Shown here: positions 1 through 5,622 of the stretch, in pieces
How positions within the stretch are numbered: position 1 is the first letter of the stretch
Layout: every line of letters starts with the position of its first letter
Assembly: GCA_964624955.1 (NCBI GenBank)
Contig: CAZUZF010000035.1
Location: 1-8,081, forward strand
DNA from: JACQHJ01 sp964624955
GTDB taxonomy: Bacteria > Patescibacteriota > Microgenomatia > Levybacterales > UBA12049
Direction of reading: 5' to 3'
Length of the DNA stretch: 8,081 nucleotides
The notes under the pieces: generated by a model
The model's input: only the letters and a program-made list of their open reading frames with translations
Told to the model about the DNA's origin: nothing
Database searches by the model: none
Translations under genes and position numbers: made by a program

Positions 1-370
1 AATCTTTAAGAAGCATTAGGCTGGAAGCTTTTATATTCTTTGCTTTATTTTTATATAATCCAATTGATCTAATATCTTTTTCTAAGGTTTTTAAATCGCA
101 ATAGGCAAAATTAACTATTTCAACCAATTCCTTTTTAGAAAGATCAATTTTTTTATATTTATCATAGTATTTTAAGTTTTTTCCATGCTTCTTTTGGTAT
201 TTGGGAAACAAAACAGAGGTTACTTTGTTAACCTGTATATCAGTAGTCTGCGCAGATAGCATTACAGAAATTAAAAGCTCAAGGTTATTTGAATACTTTA
301 AAATTATGCTTGCATTCGGGTAGTGTTTTTTAAGAAGAGAGAGTATGCTTTTAGCCTGTTTTTTGTCCAT
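1..370 (-). CDS. nth: Endonuclease III (DNA glycosylase/AP lyase), N-terminal part, cut by window edge
   Basis: Base-excision repair enzyme of the helix-hairpin-helix glycosylase family; it removes oxidised pyrimidines and nicks at abasic sites. The minus strand reads open from ATG 370 to the window edge, giving 123 residues. Residues 38-44 (LSAQTTD) match the family signature LSAQ(A/T)TD, followed by VNKVT, and residues 103-113 (IGLY..KAKNI) match the conserved segment ahead of the HhH motif. The HhH, the catalytic Lys and Asp and any Fe-S cysteines lie beyond the edge and cannot be checked. Between FP (55-56) and IGLY (103-106) there are about 24 more residues than in E. coli Nth, many of them Lys or Tyr. 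The start overlaps the end of the upstream 77-residue gene by 20 nt in another frame, and no good Shine-Dalgarno is visible, so translation is probably coupled. The family call is firm; the exact start is less certain. Confidence 0.9.
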   Translation of the reverse strand, partial: MDKKQAKSILSLLKKHYPNASIILKYSNNLELLISVMLSAQTTDIQVNKVTSVLFPKYQKKHGKNLKYYDKYKKIDLSKKELVEIVNFAYCDLKTLEKDIRSIGLYKNKAKNIKASSLMLLKD

Positions 371-584
371 GAGTTGCTGTTGCCCTTGCTCTTATATCTG
401 GTCTTAGATGCGCGAGTCTTCTCTTAAGAGCGTGTCCATCTGGAGCAACAACTGGAATTCCGCTTCTTCCGATAAATCTATCTATTTCTCCGTGGTGTGG
501 TATCCCAGAAATATGACCTGCTTCAACAGTAAGTCTAAATGGGTTGGGAGCACTTACTCTTTCTGGTCCTGTTGGTCCTGCCAT
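351..584 (-). CDS. Unrecognised 77-residue basic protein, first gene of the operon with nth
   Basis: I do not recognise this protein. It has 77 residues and is rich in Gly, Pro, Ala, Arg and His (9 Arg, 2 Lys, 6 His, 6 acidic residues), starting MAGPTGPERV. It has no signal peptide, membrane segment or cysteine. A basic patch KRRLAHLRPDIRARA (about residues 54-68) could bind nucleic acid, which is inference only. It contrasts with the Lys/Ile-rich neighbours, yet its codons look host-like: all 9 Arg codons are AGA or AGG and third positions are mostly A or T. A biased protein composition is therefore more likely than recent transfer. The frame also opens at GTG 605, but that start would place the TATAAT box inside the gene. 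ATG 584 lies 9 nt past the box and is preferred. A near-consensus promoter in front and a 20-nt overlap with nth behind support a real, well-expressed gene. Confidence 0.6.
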   Translation of the reverse strand: MAGPTGPERVSAPNPFRLTVEAGHISGIPHHGEIDRFIGRSGIPVVAPDGHALKRRLAHLRPDIRARATATHGQKTG

Positions 585-593
585 AGCCCGGAA

Positions 594-624
594 ATTATAG
601 CACACCGTATCAGTACTTTGTCAA
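594..624 (-). promoter_or_regulatory. Promoter for the 77-residue protein and nth
   Basis: Read on the minus strand: TTGACA (624-619), then TGCTATAAT with an extended -10 (hexamer 599-594). The spacer is 19 bp, longer than the usual 17, but the TG extension can compensate. The hexamer ends 9 nt before ATG 584, so the mRNA should have almost no leader. Confidence 0.7.
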
Positions 625-626
625 CC

Positions 627-655
627 TTGCTAAAAATTCGTATTCAAAGTAAAAT
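627..655 (+). promoter_or_regulatory. Promoter for valS and the TPR gene
   Basis: TTGCTA (627-632), a 17-bp spacer, then TAAAAT (650-655). The hexamer ends 8 nt before GTG 664. The octamer TTGCTAAA containing this -35 recurs in the yjbQ promoter at 7242-7249. The -35 lies 2 bp from the -35 of the opposite promoter, so the two probably compete for polymerase. Confidence 0.6.
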
Positions 656-663
656 TGAAGCCA

Positions 664-3123
664 GTGGATAAAGTTTATAATCACAAAAAGACAGAAGAAA
701 AAATATACAGCCTTTGGGAAGAAAAGGGCTTTTTTAAGCCTGAAATAAATCCTAAGGGAAAACCGTATTCAATAATACTTCCTCCTCCTAATGCAAACGC
801 ACCTCTTCATTTTGGCCATGCAATGTATGTTATTGAGGATATTTTAATAAGGTTTCATAGAATGTTAGGGGATAAAGCTTTGTGGCTTCCCGGAGCAGAC
901 CATGCTGGTTTTGAAACACAGTTTGTTTTTGAGAAAAAACTTCAAAGTGAGGGAAAGTCACGCTTTGATTATAAAAGAGAAGATCTTTTTCAAATGATCT
1001 GGGATTTTGTTCAGGGAAACAGCCCCGTTATGGAAGGACAGCTAAAAAGACTAGGGTTTTCACTTGATTGGACAAGAAAAAAGTTTACGATGGACAAGGC
1101 AATCGTAAAAATAGTTCACAAGACATTTAAAAATCTTTTTGACGATGGCTTGGTTTACAGGGCAGAAAGACTTGTTAACTACTGCACTTATGACGGCACT
1201 TCATTTTCAGATTTAGAAGTTGTTTTCGAAGAAAGAAAAAATCCCCTCTATTACATTAAATACGGTCCGCTTGTTTTGGCAACAACCAGACCAGAAACGA
1301 AATTCGGAGACACTGCCGTTGCAGTTAATCCAGAAGATAAAAGGTATCAAAAATACATTGGCAAAGAAATTGAAATTGAAACTGTACTGGGTAAAGCCAA
1401 GATAAAAGTAATTGCTGATAAGTTTGTTGATATGAAGTTTGGAACAGGAGTTGTAAAAATAACACCAGCTCATGATTTTGACGATTTTGAAGTAGCCCAA
1501 AGACACAACCTCCCATTAGTAAGGGTAATTAACTACGATGGAACAATGAATGAAAAAGCAGGTAAGTTCAAAGACTTACATGTAAGGAAGGCAAGAAAGC
1601 AGGTTGTTGAGGCTTTACAAGCTAAAGGCTTAATTGAAAAGATTGATGAAAACTATACCCACAGAATTGGCCTTTGTTATAAGTGCAAAAATCCCATTGA
1701 GCCTCTTCCTTTGGAGCAGTGGTTTGTAAAAATGAAGCCTCTGGCAAAACCCGCAATAGATGTAATCAGGGCAAAAAAAGTAAAAATGATCCCCGCAAGA
1801 CACACAAAAACATCTTTACAGTTTTTGGAAAATATTAAAGATTGGAATATCTCAAGGCAGGTTGTCTGGGGGATCAGGATACCTGCCTTTAAATGCCAGG
1901 ATTGTGGCTATTGGAATGTTACAGAAGGAGAACTTCGGGAAAAATGCGGTAAATGCTCGGGAAATAATCTAATCCAGGATCCTGACACTTTCGATACATG
2001 GTTTTCTTCCGGTCAATGGCCGTATGCTACACTTAAGACCAATTACGGCAAACTTAGGATGGGATTTCATCCAGAAGTCGTACCTCAAGTTTTCAAAGGT
2101 AAGACAAAAACATACAGGCTTAGAAACCATGAATTCAAAGTAGGCGATAAGGTAATGTTTCAAGATACCAAGGATAAATCAATTTTCGGCTATGGGATTA
2201 TTACCGAATCAAAAGAAACAACAGTAGGAGAGATTGATTATGCCGACAAGACGCATTTTAAGACTTATGGCTCTTTAGAGGAACTGATGGACGCATTTAA
2301 GCTTCGAAATCCTGACAGAGAAGTAACGCCTAAAACAAAAGCCTACCTTTATGCTTATGAGTTCCATAGTCTAGATGAGCTTAAAAAAATTCCTACAGAC
2401 TTTGACACATTTTATCCAACTTCGGTTATGGAAACAATGTATGACATTTTGCTATTTTGGGTAGCTAGAATGCTAATGCTTGGCTTATACTTAACCAAAC
2501 AAGTTCCTTTTAAGGATGTTGTGCTTCATGGTATGGTCAAAGATCCGCTTGGTAAAAAAATGAGCAAAAGCAAGGGTAATGTTGTTAATCCGTTAGAAAC
2601 CATAGATCAATATGGGGCAGATGCAGTTCGGTTTGCTTTGGTTTACGGCACGGCTTTTGGCAACGACCAGGCTCTTTCATATCCAAAACTTGACGCTATG
2701 CGTAAATTTACAAATAAGCTATGGAATATGGCAAGATTTATTGAGTTTAAATCTGAAGGAAAGCTAAAGCCAAGCGATTTTGGCTTTGAAAAACTTTTAA
2801 AAAACGCTAAACATAAAAATGACAAGGAAATGGTAGAAAAGACCCAAAAACTGGCAAAAGAAATAACAAGGCTTTTAAATACTTATGATTTTAACCATGC
2901 GGCCCAAAACCTTTATGAGTTTACCTGGCACGAATTTGCAGACAAATATATAGAGAATGTAAAGGGAAGGATTGATAAAGACTCATTTAGCGTTTTATCA
3001 AGCCTCTATCTTGTTTTATTAAAGCTTTTACATCCTTTTATGCCTTTTGTAACAGAGGATATACATAAAATACTTTGGGGAACAAAAGACTATTTAATTA
3101 TTTCTAAATGGCCCTCAAGGTAG
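664..3123 (+). CDS. valS: Valyl-tRNA synthetase with an inserted ASCH-like domain and no C-terminal arm
   Basis: Class I synthetase that charges tRNA-Val; cytoplasmic and essential. Numbered from GTG 664 (819 residues): HIGH motif HFGH 49-52, CP1 editing domain with ATTRPET 206-212 and GTGVVKITPAHD 260-271, Cys pairs 338/341, 411/414 and 428/431 (probable zinc sites), WFSSGQWP 446-453, YPTSVMET 584-591, KMSKS 632-636, and the anticodon-binding helical domain from about 670 to the end. Residues 458-577 are an insertion absent from standard ValRS (separate entry). The protein stops after ISKWPSR, without the coiled-coil tRNA-binding domain that ends most bacterial ValRS. Despite the insertion it is shorter than the usual 870-950 residues. 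The frame also opens at TTG 655, but that overlaps the TAAAAT box. GTG 664 gives MDKVYNHKKTEEKIY, which matches the family start and the promoter spacing. The TPR gene follows 11 nt after the stop. Confidence 0.95.
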   Translation: MDKVYNHKKTEEKIYSLWEEKGFFKPEINPKGKPYSIILPPPNANAPLHFGHAMYVIEDILIRFHRMLGDKALWLPGADHAGFETQFVFEKKLQSEGKSRFDYKREDLFQMIWDFVQGNSPVMEGQLKRLGFSLDWTRKKFTMDKAIVKIVHKTFKNLFDDGLVYRAERLVNYCTYDGTSFSDLEVVFEERKNPLYYIKYGPLVLATTRPETKFGDTAVAVNPEDKRYQKYIGKEIEIETVLGKAKIKVIADKFVDMKFGTGVVKITPAHDFDDFEVAQRHNLPLVRVINYDGTMNEKAGKFKDLHVRKARKQVVEALQAKGLIEKIDENYTHRIGLCYKCKNPIEPLPLEQWFVKMKPLAKPAIDVIRAKKVKMIPARHTKTSLQFLENIKDWNISRQVVWGIRIPAFKCQDCGYWNVTEGELREKCGKCSGNNLIQDPDTFDTWFSSGQWPYATLKTNYGKLRMGFHPEVVPQVFKGKTKTYRLRNHEFKVGDKVMFQDTKDKSIFGYGIITESKETTVGEIDYADKTHFKTYGSLEELMDAFKLRNPDREVTPKTKAYLYAYEFHSLDELKKIPTDFDTFYPTSVMETMYDILLFWVARMLMLGLYLTKQVPFKDVVLHGMVKDPLGKKMSKSKGNVVNPLETIDQYGADAVRFALVYGTAFGNDQALSYPKLDAMRKFTNKLWNMARFIEFKSEGKLKPSDFGFEKLLKNAKHKNDKEMVEKTQKLAKEITRLLNTYDFNHAAQNLYEFTWHEFADKYIENVKGRIDKDSFSVLSSLYLVLLKLLHPFMPFVTEDIHKILWGTKDYLIISKWPSR
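2035..2394 (+). other. ASCH-like (PUA-fold) domain inserted in ValRS
   Basis: ValRS residues 458-577 lie between WPYATL and DFDTFYPTSV, segments that standard ValRS joins by about 10 residues. The core, about 464-568, has the ASCH pattern: FHPEVVPQVFKGKTKTYR (468-485, with K-T-x-T-x-R at 480-485), FKVGDKVMF (491-499), a glycine-containing strand IFGYGII, then SLEELMDAF, and a final aromatic strand YLYAYEF (561-567). The order and spacing resemble the small ASCH protein YqfB, whose K-T-x-T-x-R includes catalytic Lys and Thr residues. ASCH/PUA domains generally bind RNA or modified nucleosides. The reading frame is continuous and base composition matches the rest of the gene. The call is by pattern only. 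Confidence 0.7.
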
Positions 3124-3134
3124 AGAAAAGACTC

Positions 3135-3560
3135 ATGAAAAAAACAAACACAAAGTCAAAATTACCGAGTATTTACCGAATAATTAACGAAAAGGTTAAA
3201 AAGCTAAATCCTAAATTAATTAAGTTTTACACCTATTTTTCAATAATCTTAACATTTGTAGTGGCAATTTTTTTGCTTTTATTAATTGGTTTTATAAGTT
3301 TTGATCTTGGGAAAAATTTCACAAGATATCAATCTTTGCATGCACAAAGACAAAGCATAGTAAGTAAGATTAATTTTTGGAGCTCAATTGCCCAAAAATA
3401 TCCTGGTTATCCGGATGCGTATTTAAATATGGCAAGCCTTTATTTTGAGCTTAACGATTTGCAAAGAGCAAGAAAATATATAGATCAAGCTTTACTTTTA
3501 AATCCGGATTACGATAAGGCTATAGAGCTAGAGAAAAAAATAAGTCAAAAAGGTTACTGA
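3135..3560 (+). CDS. Membrane-anchored single-TPR protein
   Basis: 141 residues. A Lys-rich N-terminus (about 1-30) is followed by one strong membrane segment at about 34-57, a short helical stretch (RYQSLHAQRQSIVSKINFW) and a tetratricopeptide repeat at about 93-126, with the typical DAYLNMASLYFELNDLQRARKYIDQAL pattern seen in parts and ending LNPDYDKA. By the positive-inside rule the N-terminus is cytoplasmic and the TPR outside, presumably a protein-binding site at the cell surface. The topology (short cytoplasmic tail, one helix, extracellular helical part) recalls DivIC/FtsL-type septum proteins, but nothing specific proves that role. It follows valS by 11 nt and is probably co-transcribed. 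ATG 3108 in the same frame, inside valS, is an alternative start giving 150 residues; 3135 was chosen because it avoids that overlap and starts at the MKK basic tail. Its last 7 nt overlap the end of rplY on the other strand. Confidence 0.75.
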   Translation: MKKTNTKSKLPSIYRIINEKVKKLNPKLIKFYTYFSIILTFVVAIFLLLLIGFISFDLGKNFTRYQSLHAQRQSIVSKINFWSSIAQKYPGYPDAYLNMASLYFELNDLQRARKYIDQALLLNPDYDKAIELEKKISQKGY

Positions 3561-4312
3561 TTTTGTTTTGGTTGTTCTTGGGAAGCTTCTTGAGGTTTTG
3601 TTTCAGCCTCACCTTCAGCTGGTTGTGCTTCACCTTCTGTAATCTCACCTTCAGTTGGAGCGGCTTCAATCCCTTCCGCACCTTCTACAGGAACTTGTGC
3701 TTCAGCTGCTGCTGCCTCTGCTGCTGCCTGTTCTTGGGCTGCCTGCTCAGCAGCTTCTTTGGTAACTAATTCTGCAATTTTTGAAACAACCTGGGCGGAA
3801 TCAGTTAAGACTGAAACTTGTGGTGAAACTTTAAGATCAGCCACAGTTATTTGATCATCAATATTGGTAAGGTGTTCTACATTTACCTCAATTTTTTCAG
3901 GAAGATCAGTTGGGAGTGCTTCAACCTCAACTTCAGAGATAATATTCATTAATATTCCTATCTTTTCAGTAACAGCTTTAGGCTCTCCAACTACTTCAAT
4001 AGGGATACCAGCTTTAACTTTTTCTTTTAGATTTACCTTAAAAAAGTCAGCGTGAAGATAATTTCCTCTAAAATCCGAATAGACATTTTGAATTAAAACC
4101 GGAATTGTTTGGCCATCTAAATCCAAATCAACCAAACCTGTTTCGCCGACTGTTGCATAAATAGCATTAAAATCCTTTGTTGGAAGCTGTACTGCAGTTG
4201 ATTTAATGTCTTTTCCATAGACATTAGCTGGTAAAATGCCGTCTCTTCTTAGTTTTTTAACTTTTTTACCCAAAACTTTTCTTTTTTCTACCCTTAGCTT
4301 TTCGTGTTTCAT
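3554..4312 (-). CDS. rplY: 50S ribosomal protein bL25, long CTC/TL5 type with acidic tail
   Basis: Binds 5S rRNA in the central protuberance of the large subunit. Of 252 residues, about 1-92 form the L25 RNA-binding domain (KVKKLRRDGILPANVYGK at 17-34; then NVYSDFRGNYLHADFFKV at 76-93, matching the family's N-V..D...... H.DF..V pattern). About 97-185 form the beta-rich TL5/CTC domain (GIPIEVVGEPKAV at 102-114; EALPTDLPEKIEV at 131-143). Residues 186-252 are a low-complexity Ala/Glu/Gln/Pro tail with repeated EGE and EGA units and no expected fold. Such tails occur in other bL25 proteins, though this one is long. It is a single gene read divergently from ruvC across a 58-bp gap. A promoter with TAAAAT ends 8 nt before the ATG, and no Shine-Dalgarno is visible. 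Confidence 0.95.
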   Translation of the reverse strand: MKHEKLRVEKRKVLGKKVKKLRRDGILPANVYGKDIKSTAVQLPTKDFNAIYATVGETGLVDLDLDGQTIPVLIQNVYSDFRGNYLHADFFKVNLKEKVKAGIPIEVVGEPKAVTEKIGILMNIISEVEVEALPTDLPEKIEVNVEHLTNIDDQITVADLKVSPQVSVLTDSAQVVSKIAELVTKEAAEQAAQEQAAAEAAAAEAQVPVEGAEGIEAAPTEGEITEGEAQPAEGEAETKPQEASQEQPKQNQ

Positions 4313-4320
4313 AAGACAAT

Positions 4321-4349
4321 ATTTTACCTTAAACTACCTTCAAACACAA
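4321..4349 (-). promoter_or_regulatory. Promoter for rplY
   Basis: Minus strand: TTGTGT (4349-4344, 4 of 6 to consensus), a 17-bp spacer, then TAAAAT (4326-4321). The hexamer ends 8 nt before ATG 4312, so the mRNA should have a leader of only about 2 nt. Confidence 0.55.
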
Positions 4350-4352
4350 GTA

Positions 4353-4361
4353 TGGTATTAT
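4353..4361 (+). promoter_or_regulatory. Extended -10 promoter for ruvC
   Basis: TGGTATTAT, with TG at 4353-4354 and hexamer TATTAT at 4356-4361. It ends 9 nt before ATG 4371. No good -35 is seen at the 17-bp position (4333-4338), which lies inside the rplY promoter. The two promoters interleave and probably interfere. Confidence 0.5.
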
Positions 4362-4370
4362 ATCCATTAA

Positions 4371-4841
4371 ATGAAGATATTAGGGATTGATCCGGGAATT
4401 GGCAGATGCGGCTTTGCAGTTTTAGAGAAAAATGGACAAAGCTTAAAAGTCATAGACTTTGGCTGTATTGAAACCAAAGCAAGGGAAGATAAGGAAAAAC
4501 GCCTTGAAAAAGTCTACGGCGAGGTTTTCGAGATTATAAAAAGACATAAACCTGATGTAATGGCTATTGAAGAGCTATTTTTTGGTAATAACGCAAAGAC
4601 TGCTTTTATGGTAGGAGAGGCAAGGGGTGTAATTTTACTTTCCGCCTCCCAAAATAATCTTGCCGTATCAATCTATAATCCCATGGAGGTAAAAGTAGCA
4701 TTAACAGGTTATGGTAAAGCCCAAAAACAACAAGTTGGACAAATGGTAAAGGCTTTACTTAAGCTAAAAGAAATTCCAAAGCCGGATGACACAGCTGATG
4801 CTTTAGCTGTTGCCATAACGCATGCTTTTAGTAAAAAATAA
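4371..4841 (+). CDS. ruvC: Holliday junction resolvase RuvC
   Basis: Dimeric RNase H-fold endonuclease that makes paired nicks in Holliday junctions bound by RuvAB. The 156 residues match the usual length of about 155-175. The four acidic catalytic positions are present: D7 in ILGIDPG, E67 in AIEELFF, and D140 and D143 in PDDTADALAVAITH. FFGNNAKTAFMVGEARG (70-86) is the conserved segment after the second acidic residue. The start ATG 4371 is supported by the MKILGIDPG beginning and the -10 box 9 nt upstream; no Shine-Dalgarno is visible. The neighbour downstream is the hydrolase on the opposite strand, only 5 nt away tail to tail, so ruvC is probably a single-gene transcript and is not co-transcribed with ruvAB. 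The enzyme appears intact. Confidence 0.97.
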   Translation: MKILGIDPGIGRCGFAVLEKNGQSLKVIDFGCIETKAREDKEKRLEKVYGEVFEIIKRHKPDVMAIEELFFGNNAKTAFMVGEARGVILLSASQNNLAVSIYNPMEVKVALTGYGKAQKQQVGQMVKALLKLKEIPKPDDTADALAVAITHAFSKK

Positions 4842-4846
4842 AATTA

Positions 4847-5575
4847 TTAAAAATTTTTATCTAAAAATTCCAACTCTTCTTTATAAACTTTTTGTGCTAC
4901 TTCAAATTCCCAAGAACTGTGATCTTGGCCTTTTAAGATCATAAACTGATGCCCTTTTTCCTGGACCCTGTTTATGATCTCATTTCTTAAGTCTTTGCTT
5001 ATAAATTTATCATTTTCTCCATAAACAAGATGAATTTTACCTTTATAATCTTCAAAGGCTTTTGTAAAATTTCCATCTTTTGCCTCTTGCCAAAAAATTC
5101 CTTTGTATATCTGGCCTGTTTCTTCATAAATTTTATTAGGATCTTTATTAAAGGTTGTTTTGGGATCAGGCACCCAAAGAATAATACAGGGAATTTTATT
5201 GATAAGTTCATTACTCGAAGCTGCAATCATGGTAGCCGTTGCTCCCATGCTTTGTCCAAGTAAGCTCACTTTATAGCCTAAATCCAAATACTTTTTGGCA
5301 AGATAAATAATTATTTTAACCCACTGACTAAAAGAAGAATTAATGAAATCTCCTTCAGAGTTTCCGCTATTTGGTTGGTCAAACCTTAAAACAGAATATC
5401 CTTTTTCAAGCAGTAATCTTTCAAAGTCCACAAATGTCCTTGCAGGACCAATATTTGATCCCCTGAAGCCATGGGACATAATTACCAACTTTTTAGTATC
5501 AACGTCTGAGTTTGAGAAAATTTGTAAAACCTTCTTTCCGTTAATTTCTTCAAAGAAAGCTTTTTTGTCAAACAT
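4847..5575 (-). CDS. Alpha/beta hydrolase (serine esterase/peptidase-like)
   Basis: Cytoplasmic alpha/beta-hydrolase-fold enzyme of 242 residues; substrate unknown. Catalytic elements in order: oxyanion loop SHGFRGSNIGP (34-44), RFDQPNSGNSEG (64-75, the common R-x-D..G.G.S strand), nucleophile elbow GQSMG with S109, acid D189 in YGENDKFIS, and H219 in GQDHSSWE. The set resembles the S33/acylaminoacyl-peptidase and esterase group, for which a lipase, esterase or peptidase role is possible. No signal peptide is seen. The frame also opens at GTG 5596, but that start would translate through the TATAAT box; ATG 5575 lies 6 nt past the box and is preferred. The gene is alone on its strand, between ruvC and ruvAB, and diverges from ruvA across 47 bp. 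Confidence 0.88.
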   Translation of the reverse strand: MFDKKAFFEEINGKKVLQIFSNSDVDTKKLVIMSHGFRGSNIGPARTFVDFERLLLEKGYSVLRFDQPNSGNSEGDFINSSFSQWVKIIIYLAKKYLDLGYKVSLLGQSMGATATMIAASSNELINKIPCIILWVPDPKTTFNKDPNKIYEETGQIYKGIFWQEAKDGNFTKAFEDYKGKIHLVYGENDKFISKDLRNEIINRVQEKGHQFMILKGQDHSSWEFEVAQKVYKEELEFLDKNF

Positions 5576-5581
5576 AAAACC

Positions 5582-5590
5582 ATTATAGCA
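5582..5590 (-). promoter_or_regulatory. Extended -10 promoter for the hydrolase gene
   Basis: Minus strand TGCTATAAT, hexamer TATAAT at 5587-5582. It ends 6 nt before ATG 5575, which places the expected transcription start at the A of the start codon. The -35 position (5610-5605) lies inside the opposing ruvA -10 and is not a good hexamer. Confidence 0.65.
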
Positions 5591-5603
5591 AAGCACAAGC
5601 TTA

Positions 5604-5612
5604 TGCTATAAT
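5604..5612 (+). promoter_or_regulatory. Extended -10 promoter for ruvA-ruvB
   Basis: TGCTATAAT, hexamer at 5607-5612. It ends 10 nt before ATG 5623. The -35 position (5584-5589) falls inside the opposing hydrolase -10, so polymerase probably cannot occupy both promoters at once. No SOS (LexA-type) operator was recognised. Confidence 0.65.
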
Positions 5613-5622
5613 CATCTAAATT

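Larger units (their letters stand above)
5582..5612. repeat. Perfect 9-bp inverted repeat made of two facing -10 boxes
   Basis: ATTATAGCA (5582-5590) and TGCTATAAT (5604-5612) are exact reverse complements separated by 13 bp. Each arm is the extended -10 of one of the two divergent genes. The symmetry may simply reflect two copies of the preferred promoter element, or it may also be a regulator site. Confidence 0.75.

Noticed and set aside
585..605. GTG 605 as the start of the 77-residue protein
   Set aside because: The seven extra residues would be translated from the TATAAT box. The same false extension appears at the hydrolase (GTG 5596).
408..671. Plus-strand open frame of 87 codons across the 77-residue gene and the divergent promoters
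   Set aside because: It reads antisense through a better-supported gene and both promoters, has no promoter spacing of its own, and its Ser/Trp-rich product looks like a shadow.
1213..1516. Open frames on both strands inside the valS editing domain
   Set aside because: They overlap intact, conserved ValRS sequence and encode low-complexity shadow products.
3108..3134. ATG 3108 as the start of the TPR protein
   Set aside because: It lies inside valS and adds nine residues with no Shine-Dalgarno or promoter support. It is kept only as an alternative.
3558..3560. Possible recoding of TGA as glycine, as in some CPR groups
   Set aside because: The TPR gene ends at TGA right where its TPR finishes, and no conserved gene here has an in-frame TGA.
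4848..4859. Perfect palindrome TAAAAATTTTTA between ruvC and the hydrolase as a terminator
   Set aside because: It has no G-C pairs and no loop, so it cannot form a stable RNA hairpin. It is expected by chance in AT-rich DNA.
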